Source: Microbacterium testaceum StLB037
GTDB lineage: Bacteria; Actinomycetota; Actinomycetes; Actinomycetales; Microbacteriaceae
NCBI RefSeq assembly: GCF_900104345.1
Contig: NZ_FNJN01000003.1
Coordinates: forward strand, 248,001-312,000
Direction of reading: 5' to 3'
DNA: 64,000 nucleotides
The notes beneath the pieces are model-generated. The model was not told the DNA's origin, made no database searches, and saw only the letters and a list, made by a program, of their open reading frames with translations. Numbering within the stretch: the stretch's first letter is position 1; each line of letters opens with the position of its first letter. Positions 43,877 to 52,086 of the stretch are shown one piece after another. The position numbers were made by a program, and so were the translations under genes.

Positions 43877-43882
43877 AGCGTA
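43877..43882 (-). promoter_or_regulatory. -10 box of the 340-residue membrane protein (leaderless)
   Basis: TACGCT on the minus strand, six bases before the GTG. Confidence 0.45.
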
Positions 43883-43893
43883 CCGAGCGCCTG

Positions 43894-45594
43894 TCAGCCC
43901 TTGTCTGCGGTCGTGCCGACGCGGAGGTCGAGGGGGAAGTCGATGGGGAACGCTCCGAAGAGCAAGCGCCCGGCGAATGCCGCCGCCTCCCGCACCGCGT
44001 CGGCCACGGCATCCGCGTGCGCAAGAGGGGTGTGCACCACGATTTCGTCGTGCAGGAAGAAGGCGAGGTGCGGCGCCCGGTGGAACACCGGTCCCGACGC
44101 AGGCGCCGCGTGGGCGGCATCCACCTCGGGGAATTTCGCGAGACGTGAGCGGAGGTCGGCCAGCCATGCCAGCGCCCACTCGGCTGCCGTGCCCTGGACC
44201 ACGAAATTGCGTGTGAAGCGTCCGCGGTCGCGCGCGGATCGGCGCGCGCGGGTTTCGTCGATCCCGGATGCCGCAGCGTCGCTCGCCCGAGATTGCAGCG
44301 CGCGCCAGGACTCCCCAGCAGTGGGGGACGTCCGACCGAGCCAGGTGTGAACGACCCCGCCGTCCTCTCCCGTGCGCGCCGCGTCGTCGACCAGTTGCAT
44401 CGCGCAGGGGAACGTGCTCCGCAGCCGCGGGAGAAGCCGTCCGCTCTCTCCGGTGGTGGCGCCGTACATCGCCCCGAGCATCGCGAGCTTCGCTTCGGCG
44501 CGGGTGGCGACGGCACCGCGCTCGACGATGCCGGCATAGAGATCGCGACCGGATGCCGCCTCGGCCAACGCCGTGTCACGTGCCATCGCGGCGAGGACAC
44601 GGGGTTCGAGCTGGGCCACGTCGGCGGTGACGAGCGTCCAGCCGGGGTCGGCCCGCACCGCGGTCCGCAGGGCGCGTGGGATCTGCAGGGCTCCCCCGCC
44701 CGACGAGGCCCACCGCCCGGTGACGACGCCGGCCGGCACGTAGACGGGACGGAACCGACCGTCGCGCACCCACTCGGCCAGCCACGCCCAGCCGTTCGCG
44801 GTGTAGAGGCGCATCTGCTTTTTATAGGCGATCAGCGGGGCGACGGCGGGGTGGTCGTGCTCGGACAGCTCCCAGCGGCTCGTCGATTGCACGAGCAGGC
44901 CGGCGCGGTGCAGGGAGCGCAGCAGTCGCGGCTGCGAGTCGAGCGAGGCTTTCGGGTCGCCGAGCGCGTCGCGGACGACGGCGGCGGTCTGCTCGATGCG
45001 CTCCGGGAGCCCGCCGCCGCGCCGCGGCCCGAGCTCGGTCTCCAGCAGGCGCTCGTGCGCCTCGACACTCCACGGCACGCCCGCCGCGTGCAGTTCGACG
45101 GCGATGAGCGCACCGGCCGACTCGGCGGCGGCCAGCAGCCGCAGGGCGCCGGGTGTCGCTGCGGCGGCGATGGCGCCATGCTGGCGCCGGTATTCGGCGA
45201 CCGCTTCGTCGGCGGATTCGGGGACTCCGGATGCCGATTCCCCCAGGTCGAAGAGGGCGTCGCCCGCGTCGGGTGGGGTGGATGCGGCATCCCAGGCGGT
45301 CGCGCGGCGGAGCCCGGCGTCGTCGGTGACGGCCACGGCGTCGCGCAGGATCGCGTGCACCAGCCGAAGGTCCCACGCTCGCGCGACGCGTACGCCTGCA
45401 TTGAGCAGCTCTGGGTAGGCGGTGGTGGTGTCGGGCCAGACCCAGCGCACGTCGCCCGCGTGCTCGCGCGCACGGACGGCCGCGACGAGCTCGTCGACCT
45501 CGGTCGAGCGAAGCGGGTTCGCGTCGGCGTCGAGCTCGATCAGGACGGGGGAACCGGATGCCGCGCGGGCGACGACGACCGTGTCAGAGGCCAC
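43894..45594 (-). CDS. DNA polymerase I-like protein (short, exonuclease domain degenerate)
   Basis: A 566-residue family A polymerase, much shorter than Pol I and without a 5' nuclease domain. The N-terminal 190 residues align with a 3'-5' exonuclease fold but lack its DxE signature. The polymerase motifs are present with changes: motif A is TADVAQLEPRVLA (usually DYSQIELRVLA), motif B is RAEAKLAMLGAMYGATTG, and motif C is FLHDEIVVHTP with the catalytic His-Asp-Glu. The three acidic residues survive, so activity is possible. Related actinobacterial proteins are annotated as bifunctional exonuclease/polymerase. It follows the zinc-ribbon gene by 12 bases and is likely co-transcribed with it. 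Confidence 0.88.
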   Translation of the reverse strand: MASDTVVVARAASGSPVLIELDADANPLRSTEVDELVAAVRAREHAGDVRWVWPDTTTAYPELLNAGVRVARAWDLRLVHAILRDAVAVTDDAGLRRATAWDAASTPPDAGDALFDLGESASGVPESADEAVAEYRRQHGAIAAAATPGALRLLAAAESAGALIAVELHAAGVPWSVEAHERLLETELGPRRGGGLPERIEQTAAVVRDALGDPKASLDSQPRLLRSLHRAGLLVQSTSRWELSEHDHPAVAPLIAYKKQMRLYTANGWAWLAEWVRDGRFRPVYVPAGVVTGRWASSGGGALQIPRALRTAVRADPGWTLVTADVAQLEPRVLAAMARDTALAEAASGRDLYAGIVERGAVATRAEAKLAMLGAMYGATTGESGRLLPRLRSTFPCAMQLVDDAARTGEDGGVVHTWLGRTSPTAGESWRALQSRASDAAASGIDETRARRSARDRGRFTRNFVVQGTAAEWALAWLADLRSRLAKFPEVDAAHAAPASGPVFHRAPHLAFFLHDEIVVHTPLAHADAVADAVREAAAFAGRLLFGAFPIDFPLDLRVGTTADKG

Positions 45595-45606
45595 GGCCGT
45601 CTCGGG

Positions 45607-46335
45607 TCATCGGGACTCTTCGGTGCGGACGAGGATCGCGCCGCACTCGGGGCAGAACACGACCTCGTCTGTCTGCGCGCGGCGGACGACGGCGAGATCG
45701 CTCGGCGGAAGCACCATGCGGCACGCTTCGCACGCCCCGGCACGCAGGAGTCCGGCACCGTTGCCGCGCGAGGCGAGCCGCTCGTAGAGCCCGAGCAAGT
45801 CGGCGGGAACCGAAGCGGCCACGGCCTCACGATCACGGCGCGCGCCCTCGAGTCGCGTGGTCGCGTCGGTGACGGTGGATTTGGCCTCGGCGCTGAGCTG
45901 AGCGCCCTGCGCGTTGGTGTCGGCGATCACTGCCTCTTGCTCGGTGACAGCGGCATCAGCTGCCTCGAGCCGCTCCATGAGCGCGATCTCCATGTCTTCG
46001 AGGTCGCTCTTGCGCCGCTTGAGCGAGGTCAGCTCGCTCTCGAAGCCCTGGGCCTGCTTGGGGTTCGACGACGCGGCAAGTCGCTCGGTGTCGCGGGCGA
46101 TGCGGGCGTCGACCACGGCGACGTCGGACTCGAGGCGCTTCAGTTCGGCGTTGATGTCGTCGCGGACGTTGGCGCGCGTCGAAAGCTCCTGCGTGAGCGT
46201 CGCCCTTTGCGCGATGAGCTCGCGCACGCGGTCGGCCTGCGGTGGGTTGCCGGCGACCTTCTCGTCACGGTGGATACGCGCGTCGAGGTCGGCGAGGTCG
46301 AGCAGTTTGCGCTGGTCGGCGGGATCGGCATTCAC
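45607..46335 (-). CDS. C4 zinc-ribbon, coiled-coil protein
   Basis: A 242-residue protein with a long N-terminal coiled coil (about 10-180, heptads such as LKRLESDVAVVDARIARDTERL) and a C-terminal zinc ribbon with CEACRMVLPP and FCPECGAIL. This is the C4-type zinc-ribbon family (HP0958-like), found widely; proposed roles include RNA or DNA binding. It is the first gene of an operon with the pol I-like gene. The GTG start is seven bases after TAGCGT (leaderless); the longer frame upstream has no supporting site. Confidence 0.88.
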   Translation of the reverse strand: MNADPADQRKLLDLADLDARIHRDEKVAGNPPQADRVRELIAQRATLTQELSTRANVRDDINAELKRLESDVAVVDARIARDTERLAASSNPKQAQGFESELTSLKRRKSDLEDMEIALMERLEAADAAVTEQEAVIADTNAQGAQLSAEAKSTVTDATTRLEGARRDREAVAASVPADLLGLYERLASRGNGAGLLRAGACEACRMVLPPSDLAVVRRAQTDEVVFCPECGAILVRTEESR

Positions 46336-46342
46336 GTCCCCC

Positions 46343-46348
46343 ACGCTA
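46343..46348 (-). promoter_or_regulatory. -10 box of the zinc-ribbon/polymerase operon (leaderless)
   Basis: TAGCGT on the minus strand, seven bases before the GTG. Confidence 0.48.
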
Positions 46349-46456
46349 CCCCGGGCCTCGGACATCCGCGGTACGCGTACCTGGTGCGCGGTCACCACCG
46401 AATCGGGTCGACCGGGTGGAGCGGTGGTGGCGAGGCTTCTTCGAGGATCCGCTCAA

Positions 46457-46969
46457 CTATCCCCGCGTCCGTGCGCTCATGCTGTCGCCGGGGTAGTACC
46501 CCTCATAAAGGTCCTCCGCCGCATCGATGGTGCCGACTACACACAGATGAAGCAGCCGACGTATGTCATTGACATCGCGACCGGGGCGTCCTGCTCGAAG
46601 TTTCATCGCCAGCAGCGTCTCCGCCGAAGCGACCTCGATGACCACACCATCGGCGTCGTAGAGGTTCTCCCATTCGGCAGGGCGACCGATCCAGGGAGTT
46701 GCTCCGAGCTGGTCGACCTCGAAATTCAACCAATCCTTCGGCCATCCGCGTCGCTCGGCGACGCGCGCTGCCGCCTCGGCGACGGCATGATCGTCCTGGC
46801 TCGTCACCCCTGTTGCATCCAGGTCGTTTGTGGATTCCCGTTCGAAATGGCGGAGCGCGATTGCGGCTCCCCCGACGAGGCGGATGCCGACGCGATCCCC
46901 GCTGGCGACGAGTTCTTCGACGAGATCGCGCAATGCTGCGACGATGTCGTCCCGCCCGAGGATGGGCAC
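46457..46969 (-). CDS. Nucleotidyltransferase-like putative toxin
   Basis: A 170-residue protein with the minimal nucleotidyltransferase signature: LVGGAAIALRHFER followed by STNDLDATG, i.e. GG...DxD, as in AbiEii- and MNT-type proteins. Later segments ATPWIGRPAEWENLYDADG and SAETLLAMKLRAGRPGRDVNDI also recur in this group. The start is uncertain: GTG at 46969 lies just after the stop of the XRE gene (TGAGGTG), and GTG at 47008 gives a 38-base overlap. With the XRE gene upstream it resembles a two-gene toxin-antitoxin module, in which such enzymes transfer nucleotides to tRNA or to a partner protein. Substrate is unknown. Confidence 0.68.
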   Translation of the reverse strand: MPILGRDDIVAALRDLVEELVASGDRVGIRLVGGAAIALRHFERESTNDLDATGVTSQDDHAVAEAAARVAERRGWPKDWLNFEVDQLGATPWIGRPAEWENLYDADGVVIEVASAETLLAMKLRAGRPGRDVNDIRRLLHLCVVGTIDAAEDLYEGYYPGDSMSARTRG

Positions 46970-46970
46970 C

Positions 46971-47546
46971 TCAGACGCTCGCGAGGGTGTCGCTCCAGAT
47001 GAGGACACCGTGCTCGAGGAATTCTTCCGGTACGTCGCCGGGGCCAGGGCGCGGGTCGGCGGGGTCTACCTCCAGTGTCCTCGGTGACGGGAGGTGCCGG
47101 TTCGGTGTCTTGGTCCATTCCGGATGCGGCAGATTCTCTTCATTGAGGCGAAGAGAGACGAGCGCGGCGAGCGCGGAGTCCCACACGGCTTCCCCGGTGG
47201 GCTCCGGCTCGGCCACCACCAGCACTCCACGGATGAGCCCGCGTTCGGCCTGAAGGTCGTCGCTGAGTTGGATGAACGCGCGAAGCGCGCGGTGTCGATC
47301 GCCGCGCCGCAGATGCGAGCGAATGGACGACGCGGCAGTCGCGACATCGTCGCGACGAGTGGGGGCAGAGTACAACCGGTGGCCGGTCGCGCCGAGAATG
47401 CGCTCGACCGTTCCATACTCGAGCTCGCCCGCACTCTCGGCGCGCGAAATGCGCCCCTGATCGACGTGAAGCCGATCGGCGATGGCCTTCTGCGTGAGAT
47501 TGCGGCTCTTGCGAGCGGCGCGAAGCAGCGGTGTCGCGGTCGTCAC
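46971..47546 (-). CDS. XRE family helix-turn-helix protein, putative antitoxin
   Basis: A 191-residue protein with an N-terminal XRE helix-turn-helix at about 5-55 (ARKSRNLTQKAIADRLHV then GRISRAESAG). The C-terminal 120 residues form a separate helical domain (HRALRAFIQLSDDLQAERG) of unknown role. The GTG start at 47546 follows GGAGG by four bases. The promoter region carries an inverted repeat AATATG-N10-CATATT, a probable autoregulatory operator. It is directly followed by the nucleotidyltransferase gene. The pair sits next to tRNA-Val, a common spot for acquired modules, although no att site was found. Confidence 0.75.
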   Translation of the reverse strand: MTTATPLLRAARKSRNLTQKAIADRLHVDQGRISRAESAGELEYGTVERILGATGHRLYSAPTRRDDVATAASSIRSHLRRGDRHRALRAFIQLSDDLQAERGLIRGVLVVAEPEPTGEAVWDSALAALVSLRLNEENLPHPEWTKTPNRHLPSPRTLEVDPADPRPGPGDVPEEFLEHGVLIWSDTLASV

Positions 47547-47555
47547 GCGCCCTCC

Positions 47556-47577
47556 AATATGTACTACGTGCCATATT
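47556..47577. promoter_or_regulatory. Inverted-repeat operator of the XRE gene
   Basis: AATATG and CATATT separated by ten bases, an AT-rich patch just upstream of the GTG and overlapping the likely -10 region. Typical of antitoxin autoregulation; not proven. Confidence 0.5.
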
Positions 47578-47613
47578 ACAAGGTTCCCGTCTCGGTGGAT
47601 CGACGGGGCCGAT

Positions 47614-47619
47614 TAGGAT
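47614..47619 (+). promoter_or_regulatory. -10 box of tRNA-Val
   Basis: TAGGAT, 12 bases before the mature tRNA 5' end. Confidence 0.45.
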
Positions 47620-47630
47620 CGGACGGACCA

Positions 47631-47703
47631 GGGCCTTTAGCTCAGCTGGTAGAGCGCCACGTTTACACCGTGGATGTCGTCGGTTCGATCCCGGCAGGGC
47701 CCA
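47631..47703 (+). tRNA. tRNA-Val (TAC)
   Basis: A 73-nt tRNA, CCA not encoded. The acceptor stem is GGGCCTT / AGGGCCC with one wobble; the D-arm is AGCTCAGCTGGTAGAGC; the anticodon stem is CCACG/CGTGG with loop TTTACAC, so the anticodon is TAC (47664-47666), reading valine GTA. The T-arm is GTCGGTTCGATCCCGGC-like. Discriminator A. GTA is a rare codon in this GC-rich genome, so this tRNA may be of low abundance. Confidence 0.96.
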
Positions 47704-47748
47704 CCCCTTTCAGTCGCACTGTCTTTTCTCTCCTGGGATCATGGGCGG

Positions 47749-48411
47749 ATGGACCAGCTCACTCCGATCGACCTCGAGACGTGGCCCCGACGTCAGCACT
47801 TCGAGCACTACCTGCGCTCGTCGCCCTGCACCTACGCGATGACCGTCGAGATCGACGTCACCGACTTCGTGGCGGTTCGGCGCGCATCGGGGTGCCGCAC
47901 CTCCATCGCGCAGATCTGGGCCATCGCGTCGATCGTGAACCGGCATCCGGAATTCCGAATGCGCGTCGACGAAGCGGGCGCGCCCGCCGTCTGGAACGTC
48001 GTCCACCCGGCCTTCACGGTCTTCCACGCGGAGCGGGAGACGTTCGCCTGTCTCTGGGTGCCGTACGACTCGGACTTCGCGGCCTTCCACGCGAGCGCCG
48101 AACAGACCATCGCCGCGCACGCGAACAGTCTCGACTTCTTCCCGCAGGGTGAGCCGCCCCGCAACACCTTCGACGTATCGAGCGTGCCGTGGACGAGCTT
48201 CACGGGCTTCACCCTCAACATCGAGAACGGCGCGTCGCACCTCGCCCCCATCGTCACCATCGGGAAGTACGTCGAGCGCGGCGAGCGCCTGTTCATGCCC
48301 CTCTCCCTGCAGCTCCACCACGCGGTCGCAGACGGATTCCACGCGGCCCGACTGGTCACCGAGCTCGAGGACCTGATGGGCGCCCCGACCTGGCTGACGG
48401 CGTCGCGTTAG
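47749..48411 (+). CDS. Chloramphenicol acetyltransferase homologue (CAT type A fold)
   Basis: A 220-residue trimeric acetyltransferase of the CAT family, full length. Recognised segments are TPIDLETWPRRQHFEHYL, PCTYAMTVEIDVT, SFTGFTLNI, and the active-site motif HHAVADGFH with the catalytic His pair at 190-191 (usually HHAVCDGFH; the Cys is Ala here). It transfers acetyl from acetyl-CoA; whether it inactivates chloramphenicol is not certain, as chromosomal homologues may have other substrates. The ATG at 47749 lies 45 bases after tRNA-Val; there is no obvious ribosome site. Its stop overlaps the convergent gene's stop by three bases. Confidence 0.85.
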   Translation: MDQLTPIDLETWPRRQHFEHYLRSSPCTYAMTVEIDVTDFVAVRRASGCRTSIAQIWAIASIVNRHPEFRMRVDEAGAPAVWNVVHPAFTVFHAERETFACLWVPYDSDFAAFHASAEQTIAAHANSLDFFPQGEPPRNTFDVSSVPWTSFTGFTLNIENGASHLAPIVTIGKYVERGERLFMPLSLQLHHAVADGFHAARLVTELEDLMGAPTWLTASR

Positions 48412-49103
48412 TTCAGGATGTTCACGCTGCGCGAGATCACCAGCGCGAGAAGGATGAACCCCGACACCGCCTGCACCATCATGAACAGCTTCGCGCGCGT
48501 GCTGAGGGGCATGACGTCGGTGGGGCTGAAGGCCATGGCGTTGGATGCCGAGAAGTACAGGTAGTCGACGTACCCGGGCGCCCAGTCCTCGGTGTCGGAC
48601 GAACGGCGGGCAACCTCGCTCACCGCGTCGCGGTCGGAGTCCTGCGGGAATTGGAAGTCCGCGGGCGGAAGCTCGTCGCGTGCGTCGCGACGGCGAGCGA
48701 TGGGCCCTCCGCGGTCCATCTCCCAGTAGACGACGGCGTAGCCGATGACGTTGATCGCCCATACCTGCGCAGCCCCCAGCAGGGTGCCGGCCCCGCTTCC
48801 TTCCCCTCGCAGCAGCTGCTGGATGAGCAGGAAGAACGCGACCTGGTTCGCCACGAGCAGCACGGCGGTGAACGCCAGCGCGAACCCCCTCCCGACCGCC
48901 GACTCGCGCGACAGTCGGGAGGGGTTGGTCACGACCATGGGGATGGCGCACAGCACGCCGGCGATGACGACGACGTAGCGGAGCACGCCGGACGCCTCAT
49001 TCGGCAGCACCGCGTACAGCCCCGTACCGACGGCCAGGGCGATCAGGACCGGCCAGCGATGCTCCGGCCGGGTGCGGAAGCCCTCGCGCTCATGGGTACT
49101 CAC
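48408..49103 (-). CDS. Membrane protein with channel-like C-terminus
   Basis: A 231-residue protein with about five membrane segments: WPVLIALAVGTGLYAVL, VLRYVVVIAGVLCAIPMVV, GFALAFTAVLLVANQVAFFL, LLGAAQVWAINVIGYAVVYW, then, after a polar loop of about 50 residues, YFSASNAMAFSPTDVMPL and FMMVQAVSGFILLALVIS. The last two resemble the pore helix and inner helix of the ion-channel superfamily, but without the TVGYG selectivity filter. Similar proteins are unassigned (DUF1345-like). The GTG start is six bases after TACCCT, so it is likely leaderless. It overlaps the CAT gene's 3' end. Confidence 0.72.
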   Translation of the reverse strand: MSTHEREGFRTRPEHRWPVLIALAVGTGLYAVLPNEASGVLRYVVVIAGVLCAIPMVVTNPSRLSRESAVGRGFALAFTAVLLVANQVAFFLLIQQLLRGEGSGAGTLLGAAQVWAINVIGYAVVYWEMDRGGPIARRRDARDELPPADFQFPQDSDRDAVSEVARRSSDTEDWAPGYVDYLYFSASNAMAFSPTDVMPLSTRAKLFMMVQAVSGFILLALVISRSVNILN

Positions 49104-49109
49104 GGGCTC

Positions 49110-49115
49110 AGGGTA
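49110..49115 (-). promoter_or_regulatory. -10 box of the channel-like membrane protein (leaderless)
   Basis: TACCCT on the minus strand, six bases before the GTG. Confidence 0.45.
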
Positions 49116-49258
49116 GACCTGCGTCCTCGAGCGCCTTGTCGCGGCGCGGGGGCTGCAGGCGTTCTCGACGGGCATCCACTCGTCTCGACATCGAACCGTC
49201 TGCGCGCAGGGCGAGGATCGCTCGCGCCCGCCGCGCATCCGATCCCGTTCCGACTCGC

Positions 49259-49264
49259 TAGGCT
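49259..49264 (+). promoter_or_regulatory. Probable -10 box of aceE
   Basis: TAGGCT, 91 bases before the aceE GTG, implying a leader of about 85 bases that contains the inverted repeat at 49321. Confidence 0.45.
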
Positions 49265-49320
49265 GGACGCTGGTTGATTGTGCGGAGCGAACAAGGGTTG
49301 CCGCACTCGTATGGCGATTC

Positions 49321-49339
49321 TCTGGCATGACCTGCCAGA
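49321..49339 (+). promoter_or_regulatory. Inverted repeat in the aceE leader
   Basis: TCTGGCA-TGACC-TGCCAGA: 7-base arms, 5-base loop, seven bases upstream of the AAAGG ribosome site. It could be an RNA hairpin affecting aceE translation or a dimeric regulator's operator. Confidence 0.5.
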
Positions 49340-49355
49340 CGACGAAAGGTCTTCC

Positions 49356-52082
49356 GTGACTGTTCACGACCAGGATCCGTATTCGCAGGGGCCGCAGGAC
49401 AGCGACCCGGAAGAGACCGGGGAGTGGCAGGAATCCCTGCGCCAGCTGGTCCAGGCGAAGGGTCCGGCTCGCGCTCGCGAGATCATGCTGAGCCTGCTCA
49501 AGGGCTCGAAAGAACTGCACCTGAACGTGCCGATGGTTCCGACCACCGACTACATCAACACGATCTCGCAGAAAAACGAGCCCGAGTTCCCCGGTGACGA
49601 GGAGCTCGAGCGCCGCTACCGCAAGTGGATCCGCTGGAACGCCGCGGTCACCGTGCACCGCGCTCAGCGTCCCGGCATCGGCGTCGGCGGCCACATCTCC
49701 ACCTACGCCTCGTCGGCGGCGCTCTACGAAGTGGGCTTCAACCACTTCTTCCGCGGCCTCGACGACCCGTCGGGTGGCGACCAGATCTTCATCCAGGGCC
49801 ACGCCTCCCCCGGCGCCTACGCCCGTGCCTACCTCGAGGGCCGTCTCACCGAGGCGCAGCTCGACGGCTTCCGTCAGGAGAAGTCGCAGGCGCCCAACGG
49901 CATCCCGTCGTACCCGCACCCGCGCCTCATGCCGGAGTTCTGGCAGTTCCCTACCGTGTCGATGGGCCTCGGCCCGATCAACGCGATCTACCAGGCGATG
50001 TCGAACAAGTACCTGTCGAACCGCGGCATCAAAGACGTCAGCGACTCGCACGTCTGGGCCTACCTCGGCGACGGCGAGATGGACGAGGTCGAGAGCCGCG
50101 GTCAGCTGCAGGTCGCGGCGAACGAGGGCCTCGACAACCTGACCTTCATCGTCAACTGCAACCTCCAGCGCCTCGACGGCCCGGTGCGCGGTAACGGCAA
50201 GATCATCCAGGAGCTCGAGAGCTTCTTCCGTGGTGCCGGCTGGAACGTCATCAAGGTCGTCTGGGGCCGCGAGTGGGACGACCTGCTCGCCCGCGACACC
50301 GAGGGCGCGCTGCTCAACCTCATGAACAGCACCCCCGACGGCGACTACCAGACCTACAAGGCCGAGAACGGCGCCTACGTGCGCGAGAACTTCTTCGGTC
50401 GCGACCCGCGTGCCCTCGAGCTCGTCAAGGACTACACCGACGAGCAGGTCTGGGGCCTCAAGCGCGGTGGCCACGACTACCGCAAGGTGTTCGCGGCGTT
50501 CAAGGCGGCCAAGGAGCACAAGGGTCAGCCCACCGTCATCCTGGCGAAGACGATCAAGGGCTACGGCCTCGGTCCGCACTTCGAGGGTCGCAACGCGACC
50601 CACCAGATGAAGAAGCTGACACTCGACGACCTCAAGTCGTTCCGCGACGCGATGGACATCCCCGTCACCGACGCGCAGCTCGACGAGAATCCGTACCAGC
50701 CGCCGTACTACAACCCCGGTGAGCAGGACGAGACGATCAAGTACATGCTCGAGCGTCGTCGCGCGCTCGGCGGGTTCCTGCCCGAGCGCCGCACCACGCA
50801 CGTCGGTTTCGAGCTGCCCGGTGACGCCGCGTACGCGCTGCCCAAGAAGGGATCGGGGACGCAGGAGATCGCCACGACCATGGCGTTCGTGCGTCTGCTG
50901 AAGGACCTGCTGCGGGTCAAGGACTTCGGTCACCGCATCGTGCCGATCATCCCCGACGAGGCGCGCACGTTCGGTATGGACGCGTACTTCCCGACGGCGA
51001 AGATTTACAACCCCAAGGGTCAGCACTACACCTCCGTCGACCGCGAGCTGCTGCTGGCGTACAAGGAGAGCCCGCAGGGTCAGATCATCCACGTCGGCAT
51101 CAACGAGGCGGGCGCCCTCGCGGCGTTCACCGCGGCGGGCACGGCGTACTCGACCCACGGCGAGCCGCTGATCCCGGTCTACGTCTTCTACTCGATGTTC
51201 GGCTTCCAGCGCACGGGCGACGCCCAGTGGGCGGCCGGCGACCAGATGGCTCGCGGCTTCATCATCGGCGCCACAGCCGGTCGCACCACCCTGACCGGTG
51301 AGGGCCTGCAGCACGCCGACGGCCACTCGCAGCTGCTCGCCTCGACGAACCCGGCGACCGTGTCGTACGACCCGGCCTACGGTTACGAGATCTCGCACAT
51401 CGTTCGCTCGGGCATCGAGCGCATGTACGGCGGCAACCACCCCGACCCCAACGTCATGTACTACATGACGGTCTACAACGAGCCGTACGTGCAGCCGGCC
51501 GAGCCCGAGGGGGTCGACGTCGACGGCATCGTCCGCGGTATCCACCACATCTCGGCGGGCGAGGGCGATGGTCCCCGGACGCAGCTGCTCGCTTCGGGCG
51601 TCGGTGTGCCGTGGGCCTTCGAGGCCCAGCGTCTGCTGAAGGACGACTGGGGCGTGACGGCCGACGTCTGGTCGGTCACCTCGTGGAGCGAGCTGCGCCG
51701 CGACGGTCTCGCCGCTGACGAGCACAACTTCCTGCACCCCGAGGAAGAGCCCCGCGTGGCCTACCTCACCGACAAGCTGAAGGAAGCCGACGGCCCCGTG
51801 GTCGCCGTCAGCGACTGGATGCACGCGGTGCAGGACCAGATCCGCCAGTGGGTCCCCCAGAACTACTGGACCCTCGGCGCCGACGGCTTCGGCTTCTCGG
51901 ACACGCGTGCCGCGGCCCGTCGTTTCTTCAAGATCGATGGTCCGTCGCTCGCCGTCCGTGCCCTGCAGGCGCTGGCCGCCGAGGGCAAGGTCGACGGCGC
52001 GGTCGTGGGTCAGGCCATCGAGAAGTACCGCCTGCACGACGTCAACGCCGGTACCAGCGGCAACGCGGGTGGCGAGGCCTGA
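49356..52082 (+). CDS. aceE: Pyruvate dehydrogenase E1 component (homodimeric)
   Basis: A 908-residue thiamine-diphosphate enzyme that decarboxylates pyruvate and acetylates the E2 lipoyl arm. The ThDP/Mg motif is [15 protein letters not shown] near residue 238 with the paired Asn in [14 protein letters not shown]; the family segment [21 protein letters not shown] lies near 110. The transketolase-like C-terminal half has [18 protein letters not shown] and [13 protein letters not shown]. It starts at GTG ([11 protein letters not shown]) after AAAGG. Partners lpdA and the two-lipoyl E2 are 22 kb upstream. The regulator and fab operon follow five bases past the stop, linking acetyl-CoA production to fatty-acid synthesis. 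Confidence 0.96.
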   Translation: MTVHDQDPYSQGPQDSDPEETGEWQESLRQLVQAKGPARAREIMLSLLKGSKELHLNVPMVPTTDYINTISQKNEPEFPGDEELERRYRKWIRWNAAVTVHRAQRPGIGVGGHISTYASSAALYEVGFNHFFRGLDDPSGGDQIFIQGHASPGAYARAYLEGRLTEAQLDGFRQEKSQAPNGIPSYPHPRLMPEFWQFPTVSMGLGPINAIYQAMSNKYLSNRGIKDVSDSHVWAYLGDGEMDEVESRGQLQVAANEGLDNLTFIVNCNLQRLDGPVRGNGKIIQELESFFRGAGWNVIKVVWGREWDDLLARDTEGALLNLMNSTPDGDYQTYKAENGAYVRENFFGRDPRALELVKDYTDEQVWGLKRGGHDYRKVFAAFKAAKEHKGQPTVILAKTIKGYGLGPHFEGRNATHQMKKLTLDDLKSFRDAMDIPVTDAQLDENPYQPPYYNPGEQDETIKYMLERRRALGGFLPERRTTHVGFELPGDAAYALPKKGSGTQEIATTMAFVRLLKDLLRVKDFGHRIVPIIPDEARTFGMDAYFPTAKIYNPKGQHYTSVDRELLLAYKESPQGQIIHVGINEAGALAAFTAAGTAYSTHGEPLIPVYVFYSMFGFQRTGDAQWAAGDQMARGFIIGATAGRTTLTGEGLQHADGHSQLLASTNPATVSYDPAYGYEISHIVRSGIERMYGGNHPDPNVMYYMTVYNEPYVQPAEPEGVDVDGIVRGIHHISAGEGDGPRTQLLASGVGVPWAFEAQRLLKDDWGVTADVWSVTSWSELRRDGLAADEHNFLHPEEEPRVAYLTDKLKEADGPVVAVSDWMHAVQDQIRQWVPQNYWTLGADGFGFSDTRAAARRFFKIDGPSLAVRALQALAAEGKVDGAVVGQAIEKYRLHDVNAGTSGNAGGEA

Positions 52083-52086
52083 GCGC

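Noticed and set aside
46406-46496. A short + strand peptide (ERWWRGFFEDPLNYPRVRAL) that looked like a gene remnant upstream of the nucleotidyltransferase stop
   Set aside because: About 30 codons, no start site, no homologue I can name; it could be chance.
47631-47703. Integration of a genomic island at tRNA-Val
   Set aside because: No integrase, no direct repeat of the tRNA 3' end and no sharp change of composition were found within the window.
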